Shown here: in pieces, positions 36,918 through 44,888 of the stretch
How the letters are laid out: each line of letters opens with the position of its first letter
How positions within the stretch are numbered: the stretch's first letter is position 1
Notes under the pieces: model-generated
Told to the model about the DNA's origin: nothing
Seen by the model: the letters and a program-made list of their open reading frames with translations, nothing else
Database searches by the model: none
Position numbers and translations under genes: made by a program
From: Brachybacterium sp. P6-10-X1
Lineage (GTDB): Bacteria > Actinomycetota > Actinomycetes > Actinomycetales > Dermabacteraceae
Reading direction: 5' to 3'
Length of the DNA stretch: 64,000 nucleotides
Assembly: GCF_001969445.1 (NCBI RefSeq)
Contig: NZ_CP017297.1
Span: forward strand, 2,356,001 to 2,420,000

Positions 36918-37012
36918 CGAGCTCCGCGCCCACCATGACCGGCCCCGCGCCCACGATGACGGGGCCGGAGCCCACCGCGACACCCCTTCCACCTCTCGGA
37001 GGTCTCTCATGA
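36914..37012 (+). CDS. Possible 32-residue bridging ORF between permease and binding protein
   Basis: An ATG overlaps the permease stop (ATGA), and the frame's own TGA overlaps the ATG of the binding-protein gene in the same way. The peptide is Thr/Pro-rich, with the unit APTMTGP repeated, then LPPLGGLS. It may exist only to carry ribosomes across the 91-base gap and couple translation, or it may be chance. Codons are G/C-rich, as everywhere here. The binding-protein gene also has its own good ribosome site (GGAGG) inside this frame. No function can be assigned. Confidence 0.3.
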   Translation: MTSSAPTMTGPAPTMTGPEPTATPLPPLGGLS

Positions 37013-38640
37013 CCAAGCACGACATCACCCGTCGCGCCGCGCTCACGGGCGCGGCCGCCGCCGGCGTCGCACTGACCGCGTCCTGCAGCAACGAGGGACG
37101 AGGCGGCATCCCCGCTGAGTTCGCGAACGCCCCGGTCCCGCTTCCCACCCACATCCCGTACCAGGGGGTCGACCCCGATCTCCGGGGGGACCCGGACACC
37201 GGGCTGATGAACGGATACTTCTCCTATCCCGCCGATCCCGTCACGACGATCTCCGAGCCGCCCGCCGACGGAGACCTGATCTCCGCCCTGGTGCGCACGG
37301 ACAAGCCCGTCCCTCCGGACGCCTCCCGCAACGCCTTCTGGCAGGAGCTGAACACCCGCCTCGGCTCCGAGCTCGAGCTCAACATCGTCCCGGCCCCCGA
37401 TTGGGGACAGAAGTTCGCGACCACCGTCGCCGGTGATTCCCTGCCCGAGCTGTTCGCCGTCGCCGGAGGCACCCCGCTGCTTCCTCAGTTCCTCGACGCC
37501 TCCGCAGCGGACCTCACCTCGCACCTCTCGGGCAGCGCCGCCGAGGACTACCCGTTCCTCGCGAACATCCCCACCGACACCTGGCGGGAGACGGCCTACA
37601 ACGGCAAGATCATGGGTGTTCCCGTCCCTCGCGGCGTCATGAGCACGAACATCCTCTACGAGCGCGCCGACCTGCTCGAGAAGAAGGGCATCGACCAGGA
37701 CCCGCGATCGTTCGACGAGTTCCTCGCGCTGTGCGAAGAGCTCACGGAACCGCAGGAGAACGTCTTCGCGCTCGGATCCGTGCCGCTGGACCTGATCCGC
37801 CAGATGCTCGGCATCCCGAACGGATGGGTCGAGGTCGACGGCGCGCTGACCAGCTCCTTCGAAGCCGAGGAGCAGAAGGAGGCCCTGTCCGCCGCACGCA
37901 AGCTGGTCGACGCCGGGGTGCTCAACCCCGGGACGTTCGGCTCCCAGTCCAGCGACCGCAAGAGCTGGTTCGGGTCGGGGCGCAACTACTTCATCTTCGA
38001 CACCTTCTCCGCCTGGCCCCAGTTCCATCAGGCCCAGACCTCCGGCGACCAGTTCGCCATGACTGCGATGCGGACCCCGGGCTTCGATGGTGACCCGGGC
38101 AGGGCGTGCGCGTGGTTGGCGAACCCGACGTACGGCATCTCAGCGATCAGGAAGGACGCCGCGGACCGCGTCCAGGCCTTTCTGCGAGTTCTGAACTACC
38201 TCGCCGCTCCCTTCGGGACCGCGGAGTACCTCTTCCGCGTCTACGGCATCGAAGGCGTGCACTACACCATGGACGGGAGCGACCCGATGCCCACGGACCG
38301 AGGAACCAGCGAGACGGCGCTCGGCTTCCGCTACCTGACCGACGCCCCCTGGCCGATCTACGTACCGGGCAACCGCGACTCGACACAGAACTGGTACGAC
38401 GCGCAGAAGACGGCCGTGGAGTACGGGGTGCGCGACCCGACCCTCGGGCTCTACTCCGAGACGAGCACCCGGATCGGAGGAAGCATCGGCGGGCGTCTCA
38501 ACGACCTCACCAACGACATCCTGCAAGGCCGCAAACCGGTCTCCGCGTGGGACGCCGGAGTGGCGAGCTGGCGCCAGAACGGCGGGGACCGGATCCGGGA
38601 GGAGCTCGAAGAGGCACGAGCCGATCGGCGGTCCGCGTGA
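37009..38640 (+). CDS. Carbohydrate-binding lipoprotein of an LplA-like ABC importer
   Basis: A 543-residue extracytoplasmic binding protein, long as usual for the LplA/LipO group. The N-terminus has a Tat-like TRRAALTG followed by a hydrophobic stretch and the lipobox ALTASC, so it should be a membrane-tethered lipoprotein. The mature protein shows the paired-domain layout with WQELNTRLGSELELN, LPELFAVAGG, GKIMGVPVPRG and the late RDSTQNWYDAQK. ATG 37009 has GGAGG 7 bases upstream. It overlaps the sulfatase gene by 4 bases, which ties uptake to desulfation. Together with two LplB-type permeases it should import an oligosaccharide. Confidence 0.9.
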   Translation: MTKHDITRRAALTGAAAAGVALTASCSNEGRGGIPAEFANAPVPLPTHIPYQGVDPDLRGDPDTGLMNGYFSYPADPVTTISEPPADGDLISALVRTDKPVPPDASRNAFWQELNTRLGSELELNIVPAPDWGQKFATTVAGDSLPELFAVAGGTPLLPQFLDASAADLTSHLSGSAAEDYPFLANIPTDTWRETAYNGKIMGVPVPRGVMSTNILYERADLLEKKGIDQDPRSFDEFLALCEELTEPQENVFALGSVPLDLIRQMLGIPNGWVEVDGALTSSFEAEEQKEALSAARKLVDAGVLNPGTFGSQSSDRKSWFGSGRNYFIFDTFSAWPQFHQAQTSGDQFAMTAMRTPGFDGDPGRACAWLANPTYGISAIRKDAADRVQAFLRVLNYLAAPFGTAEYLFRVYGIEGVHYTMDGSDPMPTDRGTSETALGFRYLTDAPWPIYVPGNRDSTQNWYDAQKTAVEYGVRDPTLGLYSETSTRIGGSIGGRLNDLTNDILQGRKPVSAWDAGVASWRQNGGDRIREELEEARADRRSA

Positions 38641-40337
38641 GCACCGAGGTCCCCGCCGCACCGAACATCATCCTCATCCTCGCCGACGACCTGGGTTTCT
38701 CCGACCTCGGCTGCTACGGCGGCGAGATCCGCACGCCCCATCTGGACCGGCTGGCCGGCACCGGCTGCACGATGAGCAGCTTCTACAGCACGGCACGCTG
38801 CTCACCCTCGCGGGCATCCCTGCTGACCGGGCTGCACCCCCACCAGACCGGGATCGGGATCCTCACCGGCGACACCCTCCCGGCGGGGTATCCCGGCGAC
38901 CTCGACAGCCGGTGCCTCACCGTGGCGGAGGTGTTGCGCGCACACGGCTACCGCACCAGCGCCGTCGGGAAGTGGCACCTCGCGCGCGACGTCCGCACGC
39001 CGAACCAGGCCTGGCCGACGCGGTCCGGATTCGAGCGCTTCTGGGGCCCTCTCGGAGGAGCGTGCAGCTACTTCGCGCCGACCACCATGGCCTGGGACGA
39101 GACACCCGTCGAGATCGACGAGCCCGACTTCTACCTCACCGAGGAGCTGGCCCGCCGCGCCGTGCGGGAGGTGATCGACGCACGGGCCGACGGGAGGCCC
39201 TTCTTCCTCTACCTGCCGTTCACGGCGCCGCACTGGCCGCTGCACGCCCGCCCGGAGACGATCGACTCCTACCGGGGCGTCTATGATCGCGGCTGGGACG
39301 CCGTGCGCCGGGATCGCCTGCGTTCGCAGGAGCGCCGAGGAGCCTTCGAGGGGCAGCGCCCCACCCTCTCGGACCGTGACAGCGACGTCCCCGCCTGGGA
39401 GGACGTGGCCGACAAAGCGTGGCAGGCGCGCCGGATGCAGACCTATGCAGCTCAGGTGACCGCGATGGACGACGCTGTCGGCCAGGTCCTGGACACCGTG
39501 GAGCGGACCGGGAACCGCGAGAACACGCTGGTGCTGTTCCTGTCGGACAACGGCGGGTGCGCGGAGGAGATCCCGGCAGGCTGGGCCGACGAGATGGTCC
39601 CGGTGCCGTACAACCTGCCCCCGCGCGCCCCCGACGGTGCACGGGTCAAGAAGGGCAACGCCCCGTGGGTCGAGCCCGGCCTCCCGGACTCCTTCGCCTC
39701 GTACGGCAGGCCGTGGGCCAACGTCTCGAACTCCCCGTTCCGCGAGTACAAGCACTGGGTGCACGAAGGCGGCATCGCGACTCCCCTCATCGCCAGCTGG
39801 CCGGCCGGCGGGCTCCGGGCGGGATGGAACCACACCCCGTATCAGCTGACCGACGTGCTCCCGACCGTGCTGGATGCCGTCGGGCTCCCCGAGCCGAGCG
39901 GGCTGCCCTCCCCGGTCGGGCCGGGCCCCGAGGGCCGCTCGATGCTCGCCGCATGGCGGGGCGACGCCCCCTCCACGGACCACACCCTGTACTTCGAGCA
40001 CGAAGGCCACGGAGCGGTCCGGGCGGGTCGGTGGAAGTGCGTGCGCCGGCACGGACACCCCTGGGAGCTGTACGACCTGAGCGGCGACCGCACCGAGACC
40101 GTGGATCTGGCTGCGCGGCGACCGGACCTGGTCGAGGCCCTGAGCGCGCGCTGGCACCGGTGGGCCGATCGGTGTGGGGTCAGGGAGCGACAGGCGATCA
40201 TGGATCAGACGCCCTCAGGATCGCCCGGGGGTCTCATCCAGGACGTCTCCTCGACCTCCCACCTCCGACGCCCGAGCACGGCGCGGCACGGAAGCTGCGA
40301 GAGCACCGCACAGCTGCGACGCATCCGGGGCCTGTGA
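38637..40337 (+). CDS. Type I sulfatase (formylglycine-dependent)
   Basis: A 566-residue sulfatase. The N-terminus shows NIILILADDLGFSDLGCYGG with the calcium-binding Asp pair, and the modification motif C-S-P-S-R with Cys55, which a formylglycine-generating enzyme converts to the catalytic residue. Further family blocks are GKWHLA, FFLYLPFTAPHWPLH and VLFLSDNGG. There is no signal peptide, so it should desulfate imported sugar inside the cell. The last 45 or so residues after WADRCGVRERQ are not conserved in character. The start is GTG 38637, overlapping the binding-protein stop (GTGA). The substrate is inferred to be a sulfated oligosaccharide taken up by the adjacent importer. Confidence 0.9.
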   Translation: MSTEVPAAPNIILILADDLGFSDLGCYGGEIRTPHLDRLAGTGCTMSSFYSTARCSPSRASLLTGLHPHQTGIGILTGDTLPAGYPGDLDSRCLTVAEVLRAHGYRTSAVGKWHLARDVRTPNQAWPTRSGFERFWGPLGGACSYFAPTTMAWDETPVEIDEPDFYLTEELARRAVREVIDARADGRPFFLYLPFTAPHWPLHARPETIDSYRGVYDRGWDAVRRDRLRSQERRGAFEGQRPTLSDRDSDVPAWEDVADKAWQARRMQTYAAQVTAMDDAVGQVLDTVERTGNRENTLVLFLSDNGGCAEEIPAGWADEMVPVPYNLPPRAPDGARVKKGNAPWVEPGLPDSFASYGRPWANVSNSPFREYKHWVHEGGIATPLIASWPAGGLRAGWNHTPYQLTDVLPTVLDAVGLPEPSGLPSPVGPGPEGRSMLAAWRGDAPSTDHTLYFEHEGHGAVRAGRWKCVRRHGHPWELYDLSGDRTETVDLAARRPDLVEALSARWHRWADRCGVRERQAIMDQTPSGSPGGLIQDVSSTSHLRRPSTARHGSCESTAQLRRIRGL

Positions 40338-40371
40338 GACGATCCCGGCCCCGCAGCGGGCGGGCCCTACG

Positions 40372-41412
40372 ATGCAGATCGTGACTGACAGACCGCACAC
40401 CGGCCCTCCACGGATGGCGGACGTCGCGACGGTCGCCGGCGTCTCGATGAAGACGGTCTCCAACGTGATCAACGGGGTCGACAAGGTGTCCGCGCCGACC
40501 AGGCAGCGCGTCCTGTCCGCGATCGACGAGATCGGCTACCTTCCCAACCTGTCGGCGCGGAACCTGGCGCGCGGTCGAGCCGGTGTCATCGCGCTCGTGG
40601 TCCCCGGACTGGAGCTTCCCTACTTCGCGTCGCTCGCCGGCAAGGTCGTCGAGGCGGCGGAGCGTCGCGGCTGGCTCGTCCTCATCCATCAGACCGGGGG
40701 CGATGCCGCGACCGAGCGCGCCGCCCTCGAGGGGAACTTCGCCCAACGCATCGACGGACTCATCGTCAGCTCCCAGACGACGGGACCGGAGGAGCTCGCG
40801 GCCCGCGCCTCCACCGTGCCCCTGGTGATGCTGGGGAACCGCGCTTTCGATCCCGGGACCCCGCACGTCGACATCGACAATCACGGCGCCGGGAAGATGG
40901 CCGTGCAGCACCTCGTCGCCGGTGGCTGCCGGCGAATCGCCATGATCGGCGCCAGCTCGCTGCTCGCACCGGCACCGAGGACCCAGGGATTCCTGGAGGC
41001 CCTGCAGGAGCACGGTCTGCCTCTGCGCCCCGACCTCCTGCGACAGATCCCGGAGAACACCGGGGATGCGGGCGAATCTGCCACGGAGGACCTGCTCGAG
41101 TGCGTCGACGAGCTTCCGGACGGGATCGTCGCGATCACGGACTGGGTCGCGCAGGGAGTCATGCGTGCCCTGCTCCGGCACGAGGTGCGGATTCCTCAGG
41201 ACGTCGCCGTCATCGGATTCGACGACATCCCCTACGCCCGCACCTACTACCCGTCCCTCACGTCGATCGCTCCGGACCGGCGTCAGGTCGCCGCGCGGGC
41301 CCTTGATGTCCTGGATCGCCTGATCAGCCACCCGAGCGACCGGGTCGAGGACGTCGAGGCCCGGGCACCTCTGCGGCTCCTGGTCCGCGAGAGCACCCGG
41401 ACACCGTCCTGA
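40372..41412 (+). CDS. LacI-family regulator of the sulfatase/importer operon
   Basis: A 346-residue repressor. The helix-turn-helix is MADVATVAGVSMKTVSNVINGV, with the hinge helix region LSARNLARGRAGVI, then a periplasmic-binding-like effector domain with IALVVPGLELPYFASL, MLGNRAFDPGTP and VIGFDDIPYARTYYPSLT. Such proteins release DNA on binding a sugar. ATG 40372 is taken as start; GTG 40381 is possible. It is 34 bases after the sulfatase gene in the same direction. The perfect palindrome at 34767-34788 is the best candidate for its operator, which would make the operon inducible by its own substrate. Confidence 0.9.
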   Translation: MQIVTDRPHTGPPRMADVATVAGVSMKTVSNVINGVDKVSAPTRQRVLSAIDEIGYLPNLSARNLARGRAGVIALVVPGLELPYFASLAGKVVEAAERRGWLVLIHQTGGDAATERAALEGNFAQRIDGLIVSSQTTGPEELAARASTVPLVMLGNRAFDPGTPHVDIDNHGAGKMAVQHLVAGGCRRIAMIGASSLLAPAPRTQGFLEALQEHGLPLRPDLLRQIPENTGDAGESATEDLLECVDELPDGIVAITDWVAQGVMRALLRHEVRIPQDVAVIGFDDIPYARTYYPSLTSIAPDRRQVAARALDVLDRLISHPSDRVEDVEARAPLRLLVRESTRTPS

Positions 41413-41451
41413 ATGACCCGAGCGTGCGTCCCGCGAACGTCGTGGTGCTGC

Positions 41452-42963
41452 TCAGCGCGGGGAAGCGTCGACCGAGGTGCGGGCCTCGGACACGCCACCG
41501 GCCCGGCCCGGGTGCCGCAGCGACAGCAGCCCGCCCACGGCGAAGGTGACGATCACGCCCAGCAGCGGGTACCACTGCCAGGCCACCCACACCTCGCCGA
41601 TCACGTACTTCTCCATCACGAAGAAGAACGCGTTCACGGCGACGGCGAGGACGAAGGCGATGTCGGCGTCGACCGCTCGCGCCCGCTTGTTCACGATGCC
41701 GAAGACGAAGGCGCCCAGCAGTCCGCCGTAGGTGATGCCGGCGACGCCGAGGGCGAGCACCACGATGCTGCCCTCGTCGGAGCGGAAGACGGTCGCCGGG
41801 GCGATGAACGCCAGGCCCCAGCCGATCGTCGCCCAGCGGCCGATCCGCAGGCCCTGCGCATCGGTGATCGGGGTCTTCCTGATCTTGGCGACCACATCGG
41901 TGACGGTCGAGGAGCTCAGCGCCGACAGCGAGGAGGACAGCGTGGACATCGCGGCGGCGAGGATCCCGGCCAGCAGCAGGCCGGACAGCCCCGGGGGCAG
42001 CGCCTCGACGATGAACAGCGGGAAGATCTCGTCGTCCCTGGTCAGCCCGAGCTGGGCCGGGGTGGCCTGCTGGTAGTAGCCCCACAGGGCCAGGCCCACG
42101 GCCAGGAAGATCGCGAACTGCACGGTGACGATCACGCCGGAGACGATGATCGCCTTCTGCGCCTCGGCCTTCGAGCGGCACGCCAGCAGGCGCTGGACGA
42201 CGATCTGGTCGGAGCCGTGGGAGGCCATCGCATAGACCGCGCCGCCCAGCAGGGAGGCGATGAAGGAGTTCTCGCCGCTGATCGGGTTGTCGGCGAACAC
42301 GAACATCTGCGTCTTGCCGGCCTCCGCGGCCTCGCCCAGCCAGCCGGTGCCGACGGTGGTCACCACGACGATGATCGCGAGGATGCCGCCGAGCACATAG
42401 AGCAGCATCTGGACCACGTCGACCCAGACCACGGCGGTGATGCCGCCGATGAAGGTGTACAGGATCGTCACCACGGACAGGATCACGGTGATCGCGAAGT
42501 AGCTGAGGTCCACACCCAGGCCCTCGAGGATCACCTTCAGCGGGATCGCGGCGGCGAGCACGCGGATCCCGTCGGCCAGCAGCCGGGTGATGAGGAAGGT
42601 GACGCCCGCGGTGGTCTGGGTGCTGGAGCCGAAGCGCTTGCCCAGGTAGGCGTAGGCGGTGACCATCTCGCCGTCGTAGTAGCGCGGCAGCATCAAGAAG
42701 GCGACGACGATGCGGCCGAGGATGTACCCGAGCCCCAGCTGGAGATAGGCGATGTTGCCCAGATAGCTCATCACGGGGATGCCGATGACGGTCAGGGCGC
42801 TGGTCTCGGTGGCCACCACGGACAGGCACACCGCCCACCACGGCAGGTCGCGCCCGCCCAGGAAGTAGCCCTTCAGCCCGGTCTGTCGGCCGCTGAGCTT
42901 CAGCCCCAGCCAGGCGGTGGCGGCCAGGTAGGCCGCGATCACCAGCAGGTCGATGGTCTGCAT
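41452..42963 (-). CDS. Sodium:solute symporter (SSS family)
   Basis: A 503-residue integral membrane protein with about thirteen hydrophobic helices beginning at residue 5. GYFLGGRDLPWWAVCLSVVATETSALTVIG is split here by function: the first part is the typical SSS entrance, and the TSALT stretch forms the sodium site in helix 1 of the inverted repeat. Other family blocks are ADGIRVLAAAIPLK, GGITAVVWVDVVQ and ASHGSDQIVVQRLLACRS. Substrate groups of this family include sugars, sialic acid, proline and short acids; the sequence does not decide. It converges on the LacI gene with 39 bases between, and may have a separate promoter. Confidence 0.88.
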   Translation of the reverse strand: MQTIDLLVIAAYLAATAWLGLKLSGRQTGLKGYFLGGRDLPWWAVCLSVVATETSALTVIGIPVMSYLGNIAYLQLGLGYILGRIVVAFLMLPRYYDGEMVTAYAYLGKRFGSSTQTTAGVTFLITRLLADGIRVLAAAIPLKVILEGLGVDLSYFAITVILSVVTILYTFIGGITAVVWVDVVQMLLYVLGGILAIIVVVTTVGTGWLGEAAEAGKTQMFVFADNPISGENSFIASLLGGAVYAMASHGSDQIVVQRLLACRSKAEAQKAIIVSGVIVTVQFAIFLAVGLALWGYYQQATPAQLGLTRDDEIFPLFIVEALPPGLSGLLLAGILAAAMSTLSSSLSALSSSTVTDVVAKIRKTPITDAQGLRIGRWATIGWGLAFIAPATVFRSDEGSIVVLALGVAGITYGGLLGAFVFGIVNKRARAVDADIAFVLAVAVNAFFFVMEKYVIGEVWVAWQWYPLLGVIVTFAVGGLLSLRHPGRAGGVSEARTSVDASPR

Positions 42964-43036
42964 GTCCGCTCTCCTTCGAGGTCATCGGCAGCTCTGGCGC
43001 GCCGCTGTACCGTGTGTACGCCGGGAGGTGCGCGAG

Positions 43037-43294
43037 ATGCGTGCACGACGACGGCGAGCAGTCGCCCATTCGCTCACAGAAGGCGGATCCGGTCAATCCG
43101 CAGCGGTCGGTCGCCCGACGTCGTCGGGCGGACTTGCCGGCGTGGCTCTCGCTCTCGCGGAGACCCCGTTCGGTGCCGTGACCATTGTGCAGAACCCCTG
43201 GTTCGGCGCAGTGATCGCCCTCGCGGGTCTGCTGTACGCAGCATCGGCCGTCGCGTCGCTGCGTGGCCGACGAAAGCCGCCCGTCCGGGGCTGA
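43037..43294 (+). CDS. Small hypothetical protein with C-terminal hydrophobic segments
   Basis: An 85-residue open frame with GGGAGG 8 bases before ATG 43037. The N-terminus is Arg-rich and the second half is hydrophobic (GLAGVALALAE, then AVIALAGLLYAASAVASL), followed by a basic tail RGRRKPP, as in a small membrane protein with positive-inside ends. It resembles nothing I can name. It lies in a 496-base spacer between the symporter and Fic genes, of which I see nothing else to call (43295-43459 has no clear feature). It could also be chance. Confidence 0.4.
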   Translation: MRARRRRAVAHSLTEGGSGQSAAVGRPTSSGGLAGVALALAETPFGAVTIVQNPWFGAVIALAGLLYAASAVASLRGRRKPPVRG

Positions 43295-43459
43295 CCACTT
43301 CTCCCGGCCGGCTCAACCTTGTTTGTGACGTCGTCGGCGCCGGGAGCGGGGTGGGATCAAGCAGGCCGGCCGCGAAGCGGGGACGCCGCCCGGCGTCACG
43401 GGACCAGAGGGGCGCGTGCAGACGCGAACGCGGGCGGTGGCGGTGGTGCCAGCGGCCTA

Positions 43460-44734
43460 TCAGCTCTGCGGTCTCGCCGGTGAGCCACCGCGAGGAGGGG
43501 ACTGCCTGGTGTCGAACCTGGTGCTGGCGAGCCGCCGCTCGGCCCAGGTGATCAGATCCAGGACATCTCCCGCGACGAAGGCATGCTTGCCCGCGCCGAT
43601 CGAGCGCACGGAGAGGATGTCCGCGCTCTGAAGCTCCTCAAGTGCTCGAAGCGCCGCGATGCGCGAAACCCCGTGGATCCTCTGCACCGTCTCCGTCGTG
43701 AGCACGGGCGTGCCGACGAGGTCGGCGAGCACCACTGCCGTCGCCGAGTCGCTGCGCAGAGCGCGCTGTGCGCCTCGCTGAGAACGGGACACCGTCAGTC
43801 GCTCATCCCATGCGGTACGAACCTCCGCGATCTCGTCGGCGAGCTTCGCGGCCTGCTCGCTCGCCAGTATCGCCACGTCGGCGAAGAAGCGGACCCATCG
43901 GTTGCGTCCGGCGGTGTCCTCCGCCTGCTCGCGATACCCCTGGAGATGCTCCACGTAGCTCTCGCGCAGGGTCGACAGGACGAGGCTGATGGGGAGCAGT
44001 GCATCCGGCGTCAGCCCTCGGCGAGTGAGAACCGTGTGGATCAGCGCGCGTCCCACTCGACCGTTGCCGTCGGTGAAGGGGTGGATGGTCTCGAACTGCG
44101 CATGGACGAGCGCCGCCTGCACGATGGCGGAGTGCGAGGCGCCGTTCATGTACCCGACGAGATCCTGCAGGGCTGGACGGACGCGCTGCGGTGCCGGGGG
44201 CACGAAATCTGCGTCCAGAGGGTGCCGGTCAGAGCCCCCGATCCAGTTCTGCACCGTGCGGAGACCGTGATGCAGCGGTTCCTCGGCAAGCAGACCGGCA
44301 TGGAGGTCGACGATGGCCTCGGCATTGACCGACTCGGCACGTGCGAGGCGCGTGGTGGCGTCGCGCACCAGCGTCATGTTGTTGGCGACGAGCTGCGCCG
44401 GTGCGCTGATGCCGCGGACGGTCTCGCTCTGGCCCAGTTCGGCCAGGGCGACCTGTCGGGCGGACGGAGCGATCCCTTCGATGCGGGACGATGCGATGGC
44501 CTCCGACCGGAGCAGGAAGCGGGAGATGGCCGGCAGATCCCGACCAAGGTTCGCCGCCCCGCGCACTGCGAGCTCTGCCTGGGCGAGGAGTCTCTCGGTC
44601 TCGATGTCGAGCACCAGCGGGTGTCCGACAAGTGGGTCCGTGACGTACGACCGGAACGTCCCGGATCGCCGGTCGCGGCGCGGGACACCGGACAGCGCCT
44701 CGTTGTGCCACTCCTGCTCGTCCCAGGCGTTCAT
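43460..44734 (-). CDS. Fic-domain protein with C-terminal winged helix
   Basis: A 424-residue protein. The Fic core motif is HPFTDGNGRVGR with catalytic His218, so it can transfer AMP from ATP to a target. The inhibitory helix motif, S-x3-E-G, is in ASSRIEG (Ser82, Glu86), N-terminal to the core, giving a class II auto-inhibited Fic. The last 120 residues include VLTTETVQRIHGVSRIAALRALEEL-like winged-helix features, so it may also bind DNA. ATG 44734 is chosen for its GGAG site 7 bases upstream; an in-frame ATG at 44782 is possible. Its upstream spacer carries two related palindromes, suggesting autoregulation. The target is unknown. Confidence 0.88.
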   Translation of the reverse strand: MNAWDEQEWHNEALSGVPRRDRRSGTFRSYVTDPLVGHPLVLDIETERLLAQAELAVRGAANLGRDLPAISRFLLRSEAIASSRIEGIAPSARQVALAELGQSETVRGISAPAQLVANNMTLVRDATTRLARAESVNAEAIVDLHAGLLAEEPLHHGLRTVQNWIGGSDRHPLDADFVPPAPQRVRPALQDLVGYMNGASHSAIVQAALVHAQFETIHPFTDGNGRVGRALIHTVLTRRGLTPDALLPISLVLSTLRESYVEHLQGYREQAEDTAGRNRWVRFFADVAILASEQAAKLADEIAEVRTAWDERLTVSRSQRGAQRALRSDSATAVVLADLVGTPVLTTETVQRIHGVSRIAALRALEELQSADILSVRSIGAGKHAFVAGDVLDLITWAERRLASTRFDTRQSPPRGGSPARPQS

Positions 44735-44784
44735 GCCATCGCTCCGCTCGTCGGCACGGCCTCTCTGGTTCAGACAGCCCATAC

Positions 44785-44866
44785 CCGAACGGACGAGAGA
44801 AGTGCCCGTTCGGATAAGTCTTATCCTTACACATCACGGTGCGCTGAAGCCAGATAACAGCTATCC
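44785..44866. promoter_or_regulatory. Repeated palindromes upstream of the Fic gene
   Basis: GGATAA-GTC-TTATCC is a perfect 15-base palindrome at 44812-44826. A near copy, AGATAA-CAG-CTATCC, sits at 44852-44866, centres 40 bases apart. A third inverted repeat, CCGAACGG at 44785-44792 with CCGTTCGG at 44806-44813, abuts the first. Arrangement and position before the Fic start fit operators for the winged-helix part of the Fic protein. Confidence 0.5.
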
Positions 44867-44888
44867 GTCGACGCGGCTCAGACGGACC

